DNA of 64,000 nt from the NCBI RefSeq assembly GCF_002591975.1, contig NZ_NVQE01000032.1:1-64000 (forward strand), written 5' to 3'. Positions 25,544 through 32,918 of this stretch are shown one piece after another. Made by a program: the position numbers and the translations under genes. The notes below the pieces were generated by a model. The model was not told the origin of the DNA. It saw only the letters and a program-made list of their open reading frames with translations, and made no database searches. The stretch comes from Mycobacterium neglectum. GTDB taxonomy: Bacteria; Actinomycetota; Actinomycetes; Mycobacteriales; Mycobacteriaceae. Positions within the stretch are counted from its first letter, which is position 1, and the number at the start of each line of letters is the position of its first letter.

Positions 25544-26236
25544 TCACGACGGTGCGTAACCAACCCACCCGCGGAAGTTGAACGCCGAGAAGAACTCCGT
25601 GACGCCGGTGAAACCGGCCTGCCTTAGAATGGCGCGGTCTTGGTCGGGTGACAGTACGGGAACGCCCGATTCAATTGCAGCGCGCGCCTTCTGGACATCG
25701 GTGGGATCAAGGCCCGAGGCGACGAGGAACGCCACGTGTCGGTCTATCCACGTCCGTCGTTCAGAATCATCGCGCTGCACGATGCTCAGATGCATCACGA
25801 CGAACGGCGCCCCCGGCACTAGTCGGCGCCGCACCTCGCCGACCGTACGCAATCGTTCTTCCTCCGGCAGAAAGTGCAGTGTCAGCAGACTGGTCGCAGC
25901 GCTGAACGGGCCAGGTGGTGCGTCGTCGATATATCCGTTGTGCATCGACACCCGCGCCATATCTGGCCCCAGGGTCGTCACTGCGAGATCCAGCATGGCC
26001 GCGGAGGGATCGACGGCAGCGAAGCTCCATCCGGAATGAGCCACGGCGAGTGCCTTTGTCTCTAGCCCTCCCCCGGCCCCCAGCACCAGAACCCTGGCGT
26101 CTGGCGGCGCGAGTTCGTCGATGAGGACGCCGACCAGGCGATGGACGTCGGCGAGGGCGGGTACCAGCTGCCCGGCGCGCTTCGCATACATCGCCACGTG
26201 GGAAGGATCGTCGAACGGGTTCGATGATGTGGTCAC
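25544..26236 (-). CDS. Class I SAM-dependent methyltransferase
   Basis: 230 aa from GTG 26236. Motif I is VLVLGAGGGLETKALA, the acidic post-I loop is AVDPSAAMLDLA, and FSAATSLLTLHFLPEEERLRTV is the motif II/III region of the Methyltransf_25/12 type. The substrate is unknown. The frame extends to 26437 but the extra 67 residues are low quality and lie in the divergent promoter region, so the GTG at 26236 (VTTSSNPFDDPSH) is taken. It is divergent from the GGDEF-EAL gene. Confidence 0.8.
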   Translation of the reverse strand: MTTSSNPFDDPSHVAMYAKRAGQLVPALADVHRLVGVLIDELAPPDARVLVLGAGGGLETKALAVAHSGWSFAAVDPSAAMLDLAVTTLGPDMARVSMHNGYIDDAPPGPFSAATSLLTLHFLPEEERLRTVGEVRRRLVPGAPFVVMHLSIVQRDDSERRTWIDRHVAFLVASGLDPTDVQKARAAIESGVPVLSPDQDRAILRQAGFTGVTEFFSAFNFRGWVGYAPS

Positions 26237-26504
26237 GCCACGATGGTGCAAGTGGCGGCCCAGTTGCGGCAAGTATGCTTGCTGTTTGGGCAAATCAAGT
26301 GCTGGCACACCGAGGCGCCACGGCAGCGTTTTCCGATATCGCTGCTGCGTGATATCCGGCTGCGGGGCCGCCCGCGGGCTGCATGCCCAGCACATCCAGC
26401 ACCAGCCAGTCGGCAGCGGTTTTGCCGGTCTTGGCAAATCGGCCCTATCAGTGTGATTGGCTCACCACTACTACCGTTGGCGAGTCCGCTACCTGGGGGT
26501 TTAC

Positions 26505-28874
26505 GTGAGTCGACCGAGGGCTCCACTGATCGCCTGGATCGGCATGACTTACCTCCTCGCCTACGCGTTGTGGCTCGCGTTCGGCTGGGGTGGCCCTGGC
26601 GTGCTCATCGTGGTGAGCGATCTGGGCTCCCTGGGGGTCGAAGCGTTGGCCGTCGCCTGCGTCGTGCTGGCCATCGCGTCCACCTCGGGCCGGCAGCGCA
26701 CGGCGTGGGTGGCGATGGCAGCTGGGTTGGCCAGCTGGTTGGTCGGCGACGCGATCTGGGCGACCTACGAATTGGGCCTCGACGTGGAGGTGCCGTTCCC
26801 GTCACTGGCCGACGTCGGCTACCTGTTGTTCTACGTCTGCACGCTCTTCGTGCTGGTGATGTTGCCGACCGGCAACGCGGGCGCCACGCTTGCCCGGTTA
26901 TTCCTCGACGGGCTGCTATTGGCGGTGTCGCTCTTCGCGCTGGCCTGGGTGTCGGGTCTGGACGCCGTCATAGCGGCGGGCGGAACCGATCCCTTCTCGT
27001 TCGGGCTGTCCTTGTTCTATCCGCTGGCCGACTTGGCGTTGTTCACGATGGCGGGCCTGATGCTGTTGCGGGCCGGGCCGGGCCAACGGCTGACGATCAG
27101 CCTGCTGGCAGGCGGCATCGCGGCAGTTGCGATCGCCGACAGCGTGTTTCTCTACCTGAGCGTCAACGGCACGTACCTGAGCGGCAACTTCATCGACATC
27201 CTGTGGGCGACCGGGTTGGCGTTGATGGCGGCGGCCGCGCTGGTGGCCGCTCGGGCGCCGTGGCGAATCGTCGATCCGCGCGAGGCAATGCATGTGGCGG
27301 TGTGGGTGCCGTACGTGCCGCTGCTCGTCGCGGTGATCCCGAGCGTGTGGTACCTGTTCGGTGGCGAGAACACCGGCCCGATACTTGCGGCGTTGGTGCT
27401 GTTGATGGCGACGGTGTTGGTACGGCAGGTGCTGTTCGTCTCCGAAAATCGGCGGCTGGTGGCGGCGGTCACCGATCAGGCGCTGCGCGATCCGTTGACG
27501 TCATTGGCCAACCGAGTTCTGTTCGGAGACCGGCTGGCTCATGCGGTGGCGATGCATGCCCGCGACGGTCGCGACGTCGCCGTGCTGTCGCTGGATCTGG
27601 ACGACTTCAAACTCGTCAACGACAGCCTGGGCCACCACGCGGGCGACGCAGTGCTGATCGAGGTCGCGGACCGGTTACGGCGCAGCGTGCGTACCGGCGA
27701 CACGGTGGCGCGGCTCGGCGGCGACGAGTTCGCCGTCCTGCTCGAAGGCGGGGCCGAGCCGGCCTTGACTGCGGCCGAACGGATCTTGGAGGCGTTCGAC
27801 ACGGAATTTGTGGTGGACGACCAGCCGATCGACGTGCGACCAAGCGCCGGACTCGCCGAGTTGAACCGGACCGTTAGCGCAGGCTTGACGTCGGAGGAAC
27901 TGCTCAAGCACGCCGACGTGGCGATGTATTCGGTCAAGCGGGCACGCACGGGTGGAGTCGCGATGTTCACCGCGGACATGAAGCTGGTCGACGCCGACGA
28001 GGTCGGACCGATGTGCAGCTCTGGCGGTCAAGACGTACGCGTGAGCGGCATGCGGTTCCTGAGTGAATTGCGCACGGCCATCGACGAAGGCGCGCTGTCG
28101 ACCGAGTACCAGCCGAAGTATCACTTGGCCACCAGGCGACTCATTGGAGTTGAGGTTTTGGTGCGCTGGCCGCACCCGCGGTTGGGCAAGCTGTTGCCGG
28201 ATCAGTTCCTGCCGATGGCACGACAGAACGGCTTGATGGGGCCATTGACCGAGCTGGTGCTGTACCGGGCGGCCGACGACGCCGCCGCGTGGCACGAGCT
28301 TGGATTCGCAGTTCCGTTCGCCATCAACGTGTTTCCGCCGTCGCTGGGCAACCATAGCCTGGCGTCGATGATCGCCGGGGTGATGGCCGACCGCCATCTC
28401 CCATTCGATCGCGTCACCGTGGAGATCACCGAGGACCTGGTGCTGAGCAACCCGGAGTTAGCGCGTGAGGTCCTGATTCGGTTGCATGACTTCGGTATTC
28501 AAGTCGCCATCGATGACTTTGGAAGCGGCTATTCTGCTTTGGACTACCTACGCCAGCTGCCCATCGACGAGCTCAAACTGGACAAGCAACTGATCGCACC
28601 GATCTCAACTGACCCGCGCGCGGCGATCATCGTCCGCAAAGTCGTGGAGTTGACACGAGAACTGGGCATCGTGTGCGTGGCCGAGGGCGTCGAAGATGCG
28701 GTGACCGCGGACCTGCTCGCCAGCTACGGCTGCGACGTCGCGCAGGGCTTCCACTTCAGCCCGCCGGTGACGGCCGACGCGCTGCCACGCATGATGTCGG
28801 AGCAGCAGCCCCGGATAGCCGAACGGGTGGCCACACTCGTCGCGCGCACGCAGTTCGACGAGCACTTGGGATAG
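26505..28874 (+). CDS. Membrane GGDEF-EAL protein (c-di-GMP synthesis/turnover)
   Basis: 789 aa from GTG 26505, which has GGGGGT 5 nt ahead (a TTG at 26457 is the alternative). About eight transmembrane helices fill residues 1-310, a membrane sensor region. A GGDEF domain follows with the catalytic signature RLGGDEF intact at 405-409, then an EAL domain whose signature reads EVL (Glu550, EVLVRW) rather than EAL, but which keeps the metal and catalytic positions IDDFGSGYSALDYL, KLDKQLI and AEGVED. Both activities are therefore possible. Mycobacteria usually have few such proteins; the bifunctional M. smegmatis enzyme is the closest known case, but that one carries GAF rather than a large membrane sensor. 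Confidence 0.9.
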   Translation: MSRPRAPLIAWIGMTYLLAYALWLAFGWGGPGVLIVVSDLGSLGVEALAVACVVLAIASTSGRQRTAWVAMAAGLASWLVGDAIWATYELGLDVEVPFPSLADVGYLLFYVCTLFVLVMLPTGNAGATLARLFLDGLLLAVSLFALAWVSGLDAVIAAGGTDPFSFGLSLFYPLADLALFTMAGLMLLRAGPGQRLTISLLAGGIAAVAIADSVFLYLSVNGTYLSGNFIDILWATGLALMAAAALVAARAPWRIVDPREAMHVAVWVPYVPLLVAVIPSVWYLFGGENTGPILAALVLLMATVLVRQVLFVSENRRLVAAVTDQALRDPLTSLANRVLFGDRLAHAVAMHARDGRDVAVLSLDLDDFKLVNDSLGHHAGDAVLIEVADRLRRSVRTGDTVARLGGDEFAVLLEGGAEPALTAAERILEAFDTEFVVDDQPIDVRPSAGLAELNRTVSAGLTSEELLKHADVAMYSVKRARTGGVAMFTADMKLVDADEVGPMCSSGGQDVRVSGMRFLSELRTAIDEGALSTEYQPKYHLATRRLIGVEVLVRWPHPRLGKLLPDQFLPMARQNGLMGPLTELVLYRAADDAAAWHELGFAVPFAINVFPPSLGNHSLASMIAGVMADRHLPFDRVTVEITEDLVLSNPELAREVLIRLHDFGIQVAIDDFGSGYSALDYLRQLPIDELKLDKQLIAPISTDPRAAIIVRKVVELTRELGIVCVAEGVEDAVTADLLASYGCDVAQGFHFSPPVTADALPRMMSEQQPRIAERVATLVARTQFDEHLG

Positions 28875-29039
28875 CCGTAACCGGGGGGCCGTCTCTCTGG
28901 TCAGTGACCTCTCGATCCGCCGCGGGTCGGGTGAAAGACGGCGACTCAAACCGGAAGATGGCCCAATCCCCTCCTTACCGGGGCCAAGTAGACGAGTCTT
29001 GATTCTCAGTCCCGCACGGCCCATGGAATGGAGTCATCG

Positions 29040-30053
29040 ATGCGACGCAGGCGAACTGCCGTTCTCAGCGCGGTAGGCGTGACCGTGACGCTGATTGCCG
29101 GGCCGACCAGCGTCGCCGTCGCGTCTCCGGACCCGAAGGACATGACGATGGTGAACGTCGTCAAGATCGAAGGAATCCCCTGGTTCAATCGGATGGCCGT
29201 GGGCGACCAGAACTTCGCGAAGCGCACCGGCGTCCAGACCAGCCAGGAGGGCGGCGACGACACCAGCCCGGAGAAGCAGGTTCAGATCGTGGCGGACCTG
29301 ATCCTGCGTCGCCCGACCGCCATCACCGTGGTACCCAACTCACCGGAGTCGCTGGAGGACGTCCTGGGTCAAGCCCGCGCCCAAGGCATCAAAGTGGTCT
29401 CGCACGAAGCCACCGGAATCCAGAACGTCGACATCGACATCGAGGCCTTCGACAACGCAGCCTTCGGCAGGCAGATCGTCCAGAGCCTCGCCCAATGCAT
29501 GGGTGGGCAGGGAAGCTACGTCCAGTTCGTCCAGAGCCTGGCAGCGAGGACCCACATGCAGTGGGTGGACGCCGCATACGACATGCAGGTCGCCGAGTTC
29601 CCCGGCATGACCCGCGTAGAGGGCCCGATCGAAAGCTTCAACAACGAGCAGACCGCCTACGAGAACGCCAAGGCGATTCTGTCGAAGTACCCGAATATCA
29701 AGGGCTTTCAGGGGTCGGGCAGCACCGATACACCGGGCATCGCACGTGCCGTGCGGGAGGCGGGGTTGGCGAACGAGATCTGCGTGATGGGTACGGCGGT
29801 ACCCGCTGTGGCAGCCGAGTACCTCGCCGACGGAGCGATCGACAGGATCTTCTTCTGGGATCCGGCGATGGCAGGCGAAGCGGCGCTTCAGATCGCGCTG
29901 ATGCTCGCACAGGGACAACCGATCGAGGCAGGCACCAATCTGAACGTGCCCGGCTACGAGTCGTTGACCAAGCTCGACGGCTACGACAACGTCTTCGTCG
30001 GGAACGCCGCACTGGAAGCGGATGCCAGAACCGTCTCTCAGTACCCTTTCTGA
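29040..30053 (+). CDS. Orphan periplasmic binding protein of the sugar/autoinducer type
   Basis: 337 aa. A twin-Arg-like basic start (MRRRRTAVLSAVGVTVTLIAG) and signal peptide precede a type-1 periplasmic-binding fold of the Peripla_BP_4 / LsrB-RhaS group (VVKIEGIPWFNRMAVGDQNFAKRTG, ILRRPTAITVVPNSPESLEDVLGQARAQGIKVVSHEA, GFQGSGSTDTPGIARAVREAGL). No lipobox is seen. No ABC permease or ATPase gene lies nearby, so it is either an orphan subunit or a ligand sensor. Upstream ATG 29028 is an alternative start. The 3' end borders the tRNA-remnant region. Confidence 0.83.
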   Translation: MRRRRTAVLSAVGVTVTLIAGPTSVAVASPDPKDMTMVNVVKIEGIPWFNRMAVGDQNFAKRTGVQTSQEGGDDTSPEKQVQIVADLILRRPTAITVVPNSPESLEDVLGQARAQGIKVVSHEATGIQNVDIDIEAFDNAAFGRQIVQSLAQCMGGQGSYVQFVQSLAARTHMQWVDAAYDMQVAEFPGMTRVEGPIESFNNEQTAYENAKAILSKYPNIKGFQGSGSTDTPGIARAVREAGLANEICVMGTAVPAVAAEYLADGAIDRIFFWDPAMAGEAALQIALMLAQGQPIEAGTNLNVPGYESLTKLDGYDNVFVGNAALEADARTVSQYPF

Positions 30054-30106
30054 GTCGGACACTCGGTCACGCCGGTGACGCTATCCGCTACGAAGACCTC
30101 TCCCCG

Positions 30107-30148
30107 TGCCCCCACTGGGACTCGAACCCAGACTTGGCGGATTTTAAG
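30107..30148 (-). pseudogene. tRNA 3' half, starting at the anticodon loop (possible attachment-site remnant)
   Basis: Read on the minus strand from 30148: the anticodon loop CTTAAAA, the 3' strand of an anticodon stem (TCCGC), a 5-nt variable region, a complete T arm (CTGGG TTCGAGT CCCAG), a 3' acceptor strand TGGGGGC and discriminator A. The 5' half is missing: bases before the loop do not form the stem, and no GCCCCCA partner is found upstream. Integrases of mobile elements often recombine inside tRNA genes between anticodon loop and 3' end, leaving exactly such halves. The anticodon loop is identical to that of the tRNA at 30852. Confidence 0.65.
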
Positions 30149-30208
30149 AACGTAATAGTCGCGAAAGCGCCCTGATCTTGCCCTCGTCTAATTCGAAGAC
30201 TCCTAAAC

Positions 30209-30244
30209 AAGGCGGACGCGACTTCTATGGACGAAATCCGCCTG
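30209..30244. other. Hairpin-forming sequence in the tRNA-remnant gap
   Basis: AGGCGGA and TCCGCCT form a 7-bp stem around a 21-nt spacer. Next to it, on the minus strand near 30269-30240, GGGGGAAGTTAGCTCAGC looks like the 5' end and D-arm of another tRNA (acceptor strand plus TAGCTCAG). Both are weak signals, but they sit between a tRNA 3' half and the HNH-tRNA unit. Confidence 0.3.
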
Positions 30245-30333
30245 TCGGTGCGCTGAGCTAACTTCCCCCGTAGTCGGATCTGACCGACATGATGTGTTCA
30301 GCGTGGTGAGGAAAAAATCGGGAGACAAGGTTC

Positions 30334-30849
30334 TTGGCCCAAACGCCCGAATCAAATCGAATGAGACGCTACAAGATCCGCGATGAGCAGTATCGGGAGG
30401 CGGTGAGGCAGTCCGTTTCCTTTGCCGGCGCGCGCAAGCTGCTGGGTGTCGTGCCGGAGGGCGGCAACTACCGTGTCCTCCGCCGAGCCGTCGAGCGACT
30501 CGGTCTCGATACATCCCACTTCGCCGGGCAGTCCTGGGCGAAGGGCAAGAGGGTCTCGCACCGCCTACGACCGATCGAGGCCTTCCTATCGAACACGTCT
30601 CCGATTCAGTCTGATCGGTTGCGCCGGCGCCTCATCAACGAAGGCATTTTCGAGCGGAGCTGCTCCGGCTGCAAGCTCGATAGCTGGATGGACCAGCCGA
30701 TCCCTCTGGAGTTGGATCACAAAGACGGCAACCATCAGAACAACGCGCTGGAAAACCTTCGACTGCTGTGCCCCAACTGCCATGCGCTTACACCGACCTT
30801 CAGAGGCAAGAACAAGGGCTGTGCCTCCGCACTAGACTCGATCGCCTAG
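30334..30849 (+). CDS. HNH endonuclease (homing-type) directly upstream of a tRNA
   Basis: 171 aa from TTG 30334 (preceded by GGAGACAAGG); ATG 30361 (MRRYKIRD) is the alternative. The N-terminal half is basic with a probable helix-turn-helix/DNA-contact region (YREAVRQSVSFAGARKLLGV...NYRVLRRAVERLGLD). The C-terminal half is an HNH domain: Cys pairs in CSGC and CPNC bind zinc, with the catalytic segment LELDHKDGNHQNNALENLRLLCPNCHA. Such stand-alone HNH proteins act as homing or nicking endonucleases. The stop codon is only 2 nt before the tRNA at 30852, so both must be on one transcript, an arrangement that looks selected rather than random. Confidence 0.88.
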   Translation: MAQTPESNRMRRYKIRDEQYREAVRQSVSFAGARKLLGVVPEGGNYRVLRRAVERLGLDTSHFAGQSWAKGKRVSHRLRPIEAFLSNTSPIQSDRLRRRLINEGIFERSCSGCKLDSWMDQPIPLELDHKDGNHQNNALENLRLLCPNCHALTPTFRGKNKGCASALDSIA

Positions 30850-30851
30850 AA

Positions 30852-30927
30852 GGGGACGTAGCCTAATTGGCATCGGCGGGGCGCTTAAAACGCCTGACAT
30901 TTGTGGGTTCGAGTCCCACCGTCCCCA
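30852..30927 (+). tRNA. tRNA-like gene, anticodon UAA, short variable loop (non-canonical Leu)
   Basis: 76 nt with a 7-bp acceptor (GGGGACG/CGTCCCC), discriminator A, a 3-bp D stem with TAATTGG in the loop, a 5-bp anticodon stem with loop CTTAAAA (anticodon UAA, reading UUA/UUG), a 7-nt variable region and a T arm GTGGG TTCGAGT CCCAC. CCA is not encoded (ACCG follows). Bacterial tRNA-Leu has a long variable arm; this one is class I in shape, so it is not a normal Leu tRNA. It follows the HNH gene by 2 nt. Confidence 0.8.
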
Positions 30928-31115
30928 CCGTCTCGGCGGGTCCTGTTTGACCGACGGAATACCGACCGTAGCCTGGCGCAGAACCCGTCGTAGCCACGAT
31001 CTGCATCGCCGGTCAGGTGGCACGGACCTCTGACGGTGTTCCAGTCTGCGCAGGCGCCCTCGCCGCTCAGGTCGAACAGCGGTACGTCAAGCTGCGTACT
31101 GCCATCGTCCCAACG

Positions 31116-31880
31116 TTAAGGATCTCGGCTACCGCCCAGCAGAAGCGCGCCACGCGAGGGCGCCAGCGTGAGCGCCGGCCGTGGGAAGCGATGCCGCGCG
31201 CAGGCATCGTCGATCACTTCGGATATCGCACCGGCAATGCGGCGAAGGACCCACCGCTCACAATGCTGACCGACATCCAAGCCGGCCAAGCTGATCTGTG
31301 TCACCAAGACGCCGTGCCGGCGGCGAATCCAGGACATCTCGCCGATTGCGCGGCTCAGCACCAACGCGCCCACGACATCGCCAGTCTCCAGTCCACAATG
31401 GAGCCCGACAAGGTCAAGGTTCTTGTGCGCCAACACGTCCGACGCCACACCGCTCACATCGTCTGCGGACGCGTCGACGAGAATCCGCTGCCGCGTCCGC
31501 GTGTGCGCGGCGAGCCGCGAAGCGTGCCGGCTCGAGCTCACCACAAACCGGGCCACTTCGATGCTGACGGCCCGGCGGGTCAGCTCGCCGAGGCCCTCTC
31601 GTGAATGCACGACGATCCGTCCTGGGTCCGTTCCCGCCAGGACCGCCTGGGCGAGCTCCGGCCCGGTGGTGACATCGACGGCCGACCGTTGGCGTCGTAT
31701 CCAGTTCCTGACGGTGGTGTGGCGAAGCAACGCGGCCGGGTAGCTGACCGCGACGCCCTTGAAACCGTCGCGATACTGCGCGCAGCGCCGTAGGACGACA
31801 TCTTCGTCGACCAGCGGCGCCGCGGCACTCGGTCCCGGGGCATGGTCAGAGCGCGTCAGCAGGTCCATTGAGTGCGTCAT
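31116..31880 (-). CDS. Degenerate LysA-like (PLP decarboxylase N-domain) protein
   Basis: 254 aa matching only the TIM-barrel half of diaminopimelate decarboxylase: segments VDVTTGPELAQAVLAGTDPGRIVVH and LDLVGLH align with LysA. The position of the PLP-binding Lys (YAAK in LysA) reads VSYPAAL, so the lysine is absent; the Gly-rich phosphate loop is not seen and the protein ends where the C-terminal domain should begin. It cannot be an active decarboxylase. It may be a decaying copy or a conserved non-catalytic protein. The frame opens at 31952; ATG 31880 (MTHSMDLL) is taken. The truncated 3' end lies 189 bp from the HNH-tRNA unit. Confidence 0.7.
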   Translation of the reverse strand: MTHSMDLLTRSDHAPGPSAAAPLVDEDVVLRRCAQYRDGFKGVAVSYPAALLRHTTVRNWIRRQRSAVDVTTGPELAQAVLAGTDPGRIVVHSREGLGELTRRAVSIEVARFVVSSSRHASRLAAHTRTRQRILVDASADDVSGVASDVLAHKNLDLVGLHCGLETGDVVGALVLSRAIGEMSWIRRRHGVLVTQISLAGLDVGQHCERWVLRRIAGAISEVIDDACARHRFPRPALTLAPSRGALLLGGSRDP

Positions 31881-31993
31881 CTCGTCGAGGGTCCCGGGTG
31901 AACCTGTGGACAGGCAGTGTCCGAGCGGTCTCTTGACTGAACAACAGCCCAATCTTTACGCGGCCCACCCGTGCGGTCGGCTATGTTCGCCTA

Positions 31994-32614
31994 GTGGAGC
32001 CGCCCCACAGCTATATCCGGGAGACATCCGCTTCGGTGGCGCACCACTCGGACTACCTCGAACGTCGCGAGAATCATGCCCTCTGCGGAGCGGTGCTCGA
32101 GGCTGCGACCCCGCTGACCCAGGTAGACGCGGTCTGCCCCGTGTGCGAAGAGAAGCTAGTTCTGTACCACCTCGAATGGTGGCGCGAACAAGCCTTGGCA
32201 GCCACCGCCGAACTCGAGGCGCTCCGGGCCAAGCATCCCGAGCCAGAGTTGTCCGCGGTGCAGGTGGAGCCGGACGAACCGGCCGCTGAGCCGACGACGC
32301 TGCTCGACCACGCGCGACGAGAACTCGCGACACTCTGCCGGGAGTTTGACGATGCCGTCCCCTACTTCCGCCTGAAAACCACCATGCAGGCATTCAGCGA
32401 CCGGCTGGAATCCGACGAGCGCGTGCTTCTCGCGCAGGAGATCGGTGGCGATGGCACGCTAATTCGTTGGTCGACAACGGAAGTCGAAGCCCTCGGCTGG
32501 CATGTCAGCAACAACCCCGTCCAAGGGGACTCCGAAGCGACGTGGGACGCCTGGATTCAGGACTCCTACGAGCCAACGAAGAAGGCCAAGCGACGGTTCG
32601 GGCGCGCCCGCTAG
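31994..32614 (+). CDS. Conserved hypothetical protein with a Cys-rich N-terminal segment
   Basis: 206 aa from GTG. The first 60 residues hold LCGAVLE...DAVCPVCEEKLVLYH, three Cys and nearby His that may form a zinc-binding knuckle. The rest is helical and acidic, ending in a basic tail (KKAKRRFGRAR). I do not recognise a named family. It is divergent from the LysA-like gene and 137 bp upstream of the kdp operon's first small ORF. Confidence 0.65.
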   Translation: MEPPHSYIRETSASVAHHSDYLERRENHALCGAVLEAATPLTQVDAVCPVCEEKLVLYHLEWWREQALAATAELEALRAKHPEPELSAVQVEPDEPAAEPTTLLDHARRELATLCREFDDAVPYFRLKTTMQAFSDRLESDERVLLAQEIGGDGTLIRWSTTEVEALGWHVSNNPVQGDSEATWDAWIQDSYEPTKKAKRRFGRAR

Positions 32615-32651
32615 ACGTTCGCCGGCGGAATCCGTAAAGGAAGGCCGCGCC

Positions 32652-32672
32652 GCCGTCAAGAAACCGTTAAGG
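32652..32672 (+). promoter_or_regulatory. Candidate KdpE-binding direct repeat upstream of the kdp operon
   Basis: CCGTCAAG and CCGTTAAG occur as a direct repeat at 11-bp spacing, one helical turn, as OmpR-family regulators such as KdpE prefer. A -10-like TATAGG lies at 32707. The 11-mer GCCGTCAAGAA recurs at 40978, ahead of the second kdpD-like gene. Confidence 0.4.
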
Positions 32673-32751
32673 CCGGTACTGATGCCTTGAGCTGCGGTGA
32701 TCCTTCTATAGGTCGCCGAAATCCGGCGCCCCGTAAACGACCCGGAGTGCC

Positions 32752-32835
32752 ATGTCCGTCCTGGTGTACATCGTGCTGACGGTGGCGGTCTTCGCCGTCC
32801 TCGGCCTGATTCAGAAGTTGGTCGAGCGGCTGTGA
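32752..32835 (+). CDS. 27-aa single-helix membrane peptide coupled to kdpF
   Basis: ATG 32752 (preceded by CCCGGAG) opens a 27-codon ORF encoding MSVLVYIVLTVAVFAVLGLI, then a short amphipathic tail QKLVERL. It is one membrane helix. Its TGA overlaps the GTG of kdpF (GTGA), so translation is coupled. It is too short for normal gene callers. Position suggests a second small subunit or a leader for the Kdp complex; I know of no named family. Confidence 0.65.
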   Translation: MSVLVYIVLTVAVFAVLGLIQKLVERL

Positions 32836-32918
32836 TCGTCAACATCGTCGGCCTGGTACTCGCGATCCTCATCGCGGTGTTCCTCTTCGCCGCCCTGCTC
32901 TTCCCGGAGAGGTTCTAG
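32832..32918 (+). CDS. kdpF: K+-transporting ATPase small subunit KdpF
   Basis: 28 aa: MIVNIVGLVLAILIAVFLFA followed by ALLFPERF. The single helix with an LLFPE(R/K)F end is the KdpF signature. KdpF stabilises the KdpABC complex. The GTG start overlaps the preceding small ORF, and its TAG abuts the GTG of kdpA with no gap. Confidence 0.9.
   Translation: MIVNIVGLVLAILIAVFLFAALLFPERF

Noticed and set aside
30832..31023. 63-codon minus-strand ORF across the UAA tRNA
   Set aside because: It is the antisense translation of a tRNA (WDSNPQ-type peptide), a well-known source of false genes.
31017..31604. 195-codon plus-strand ORF opposite the LysA-like gene
   Set aside because: Mostly antisense to the LysA-like frame, with low-complexity Arg/His-rich content and no ribosome site.
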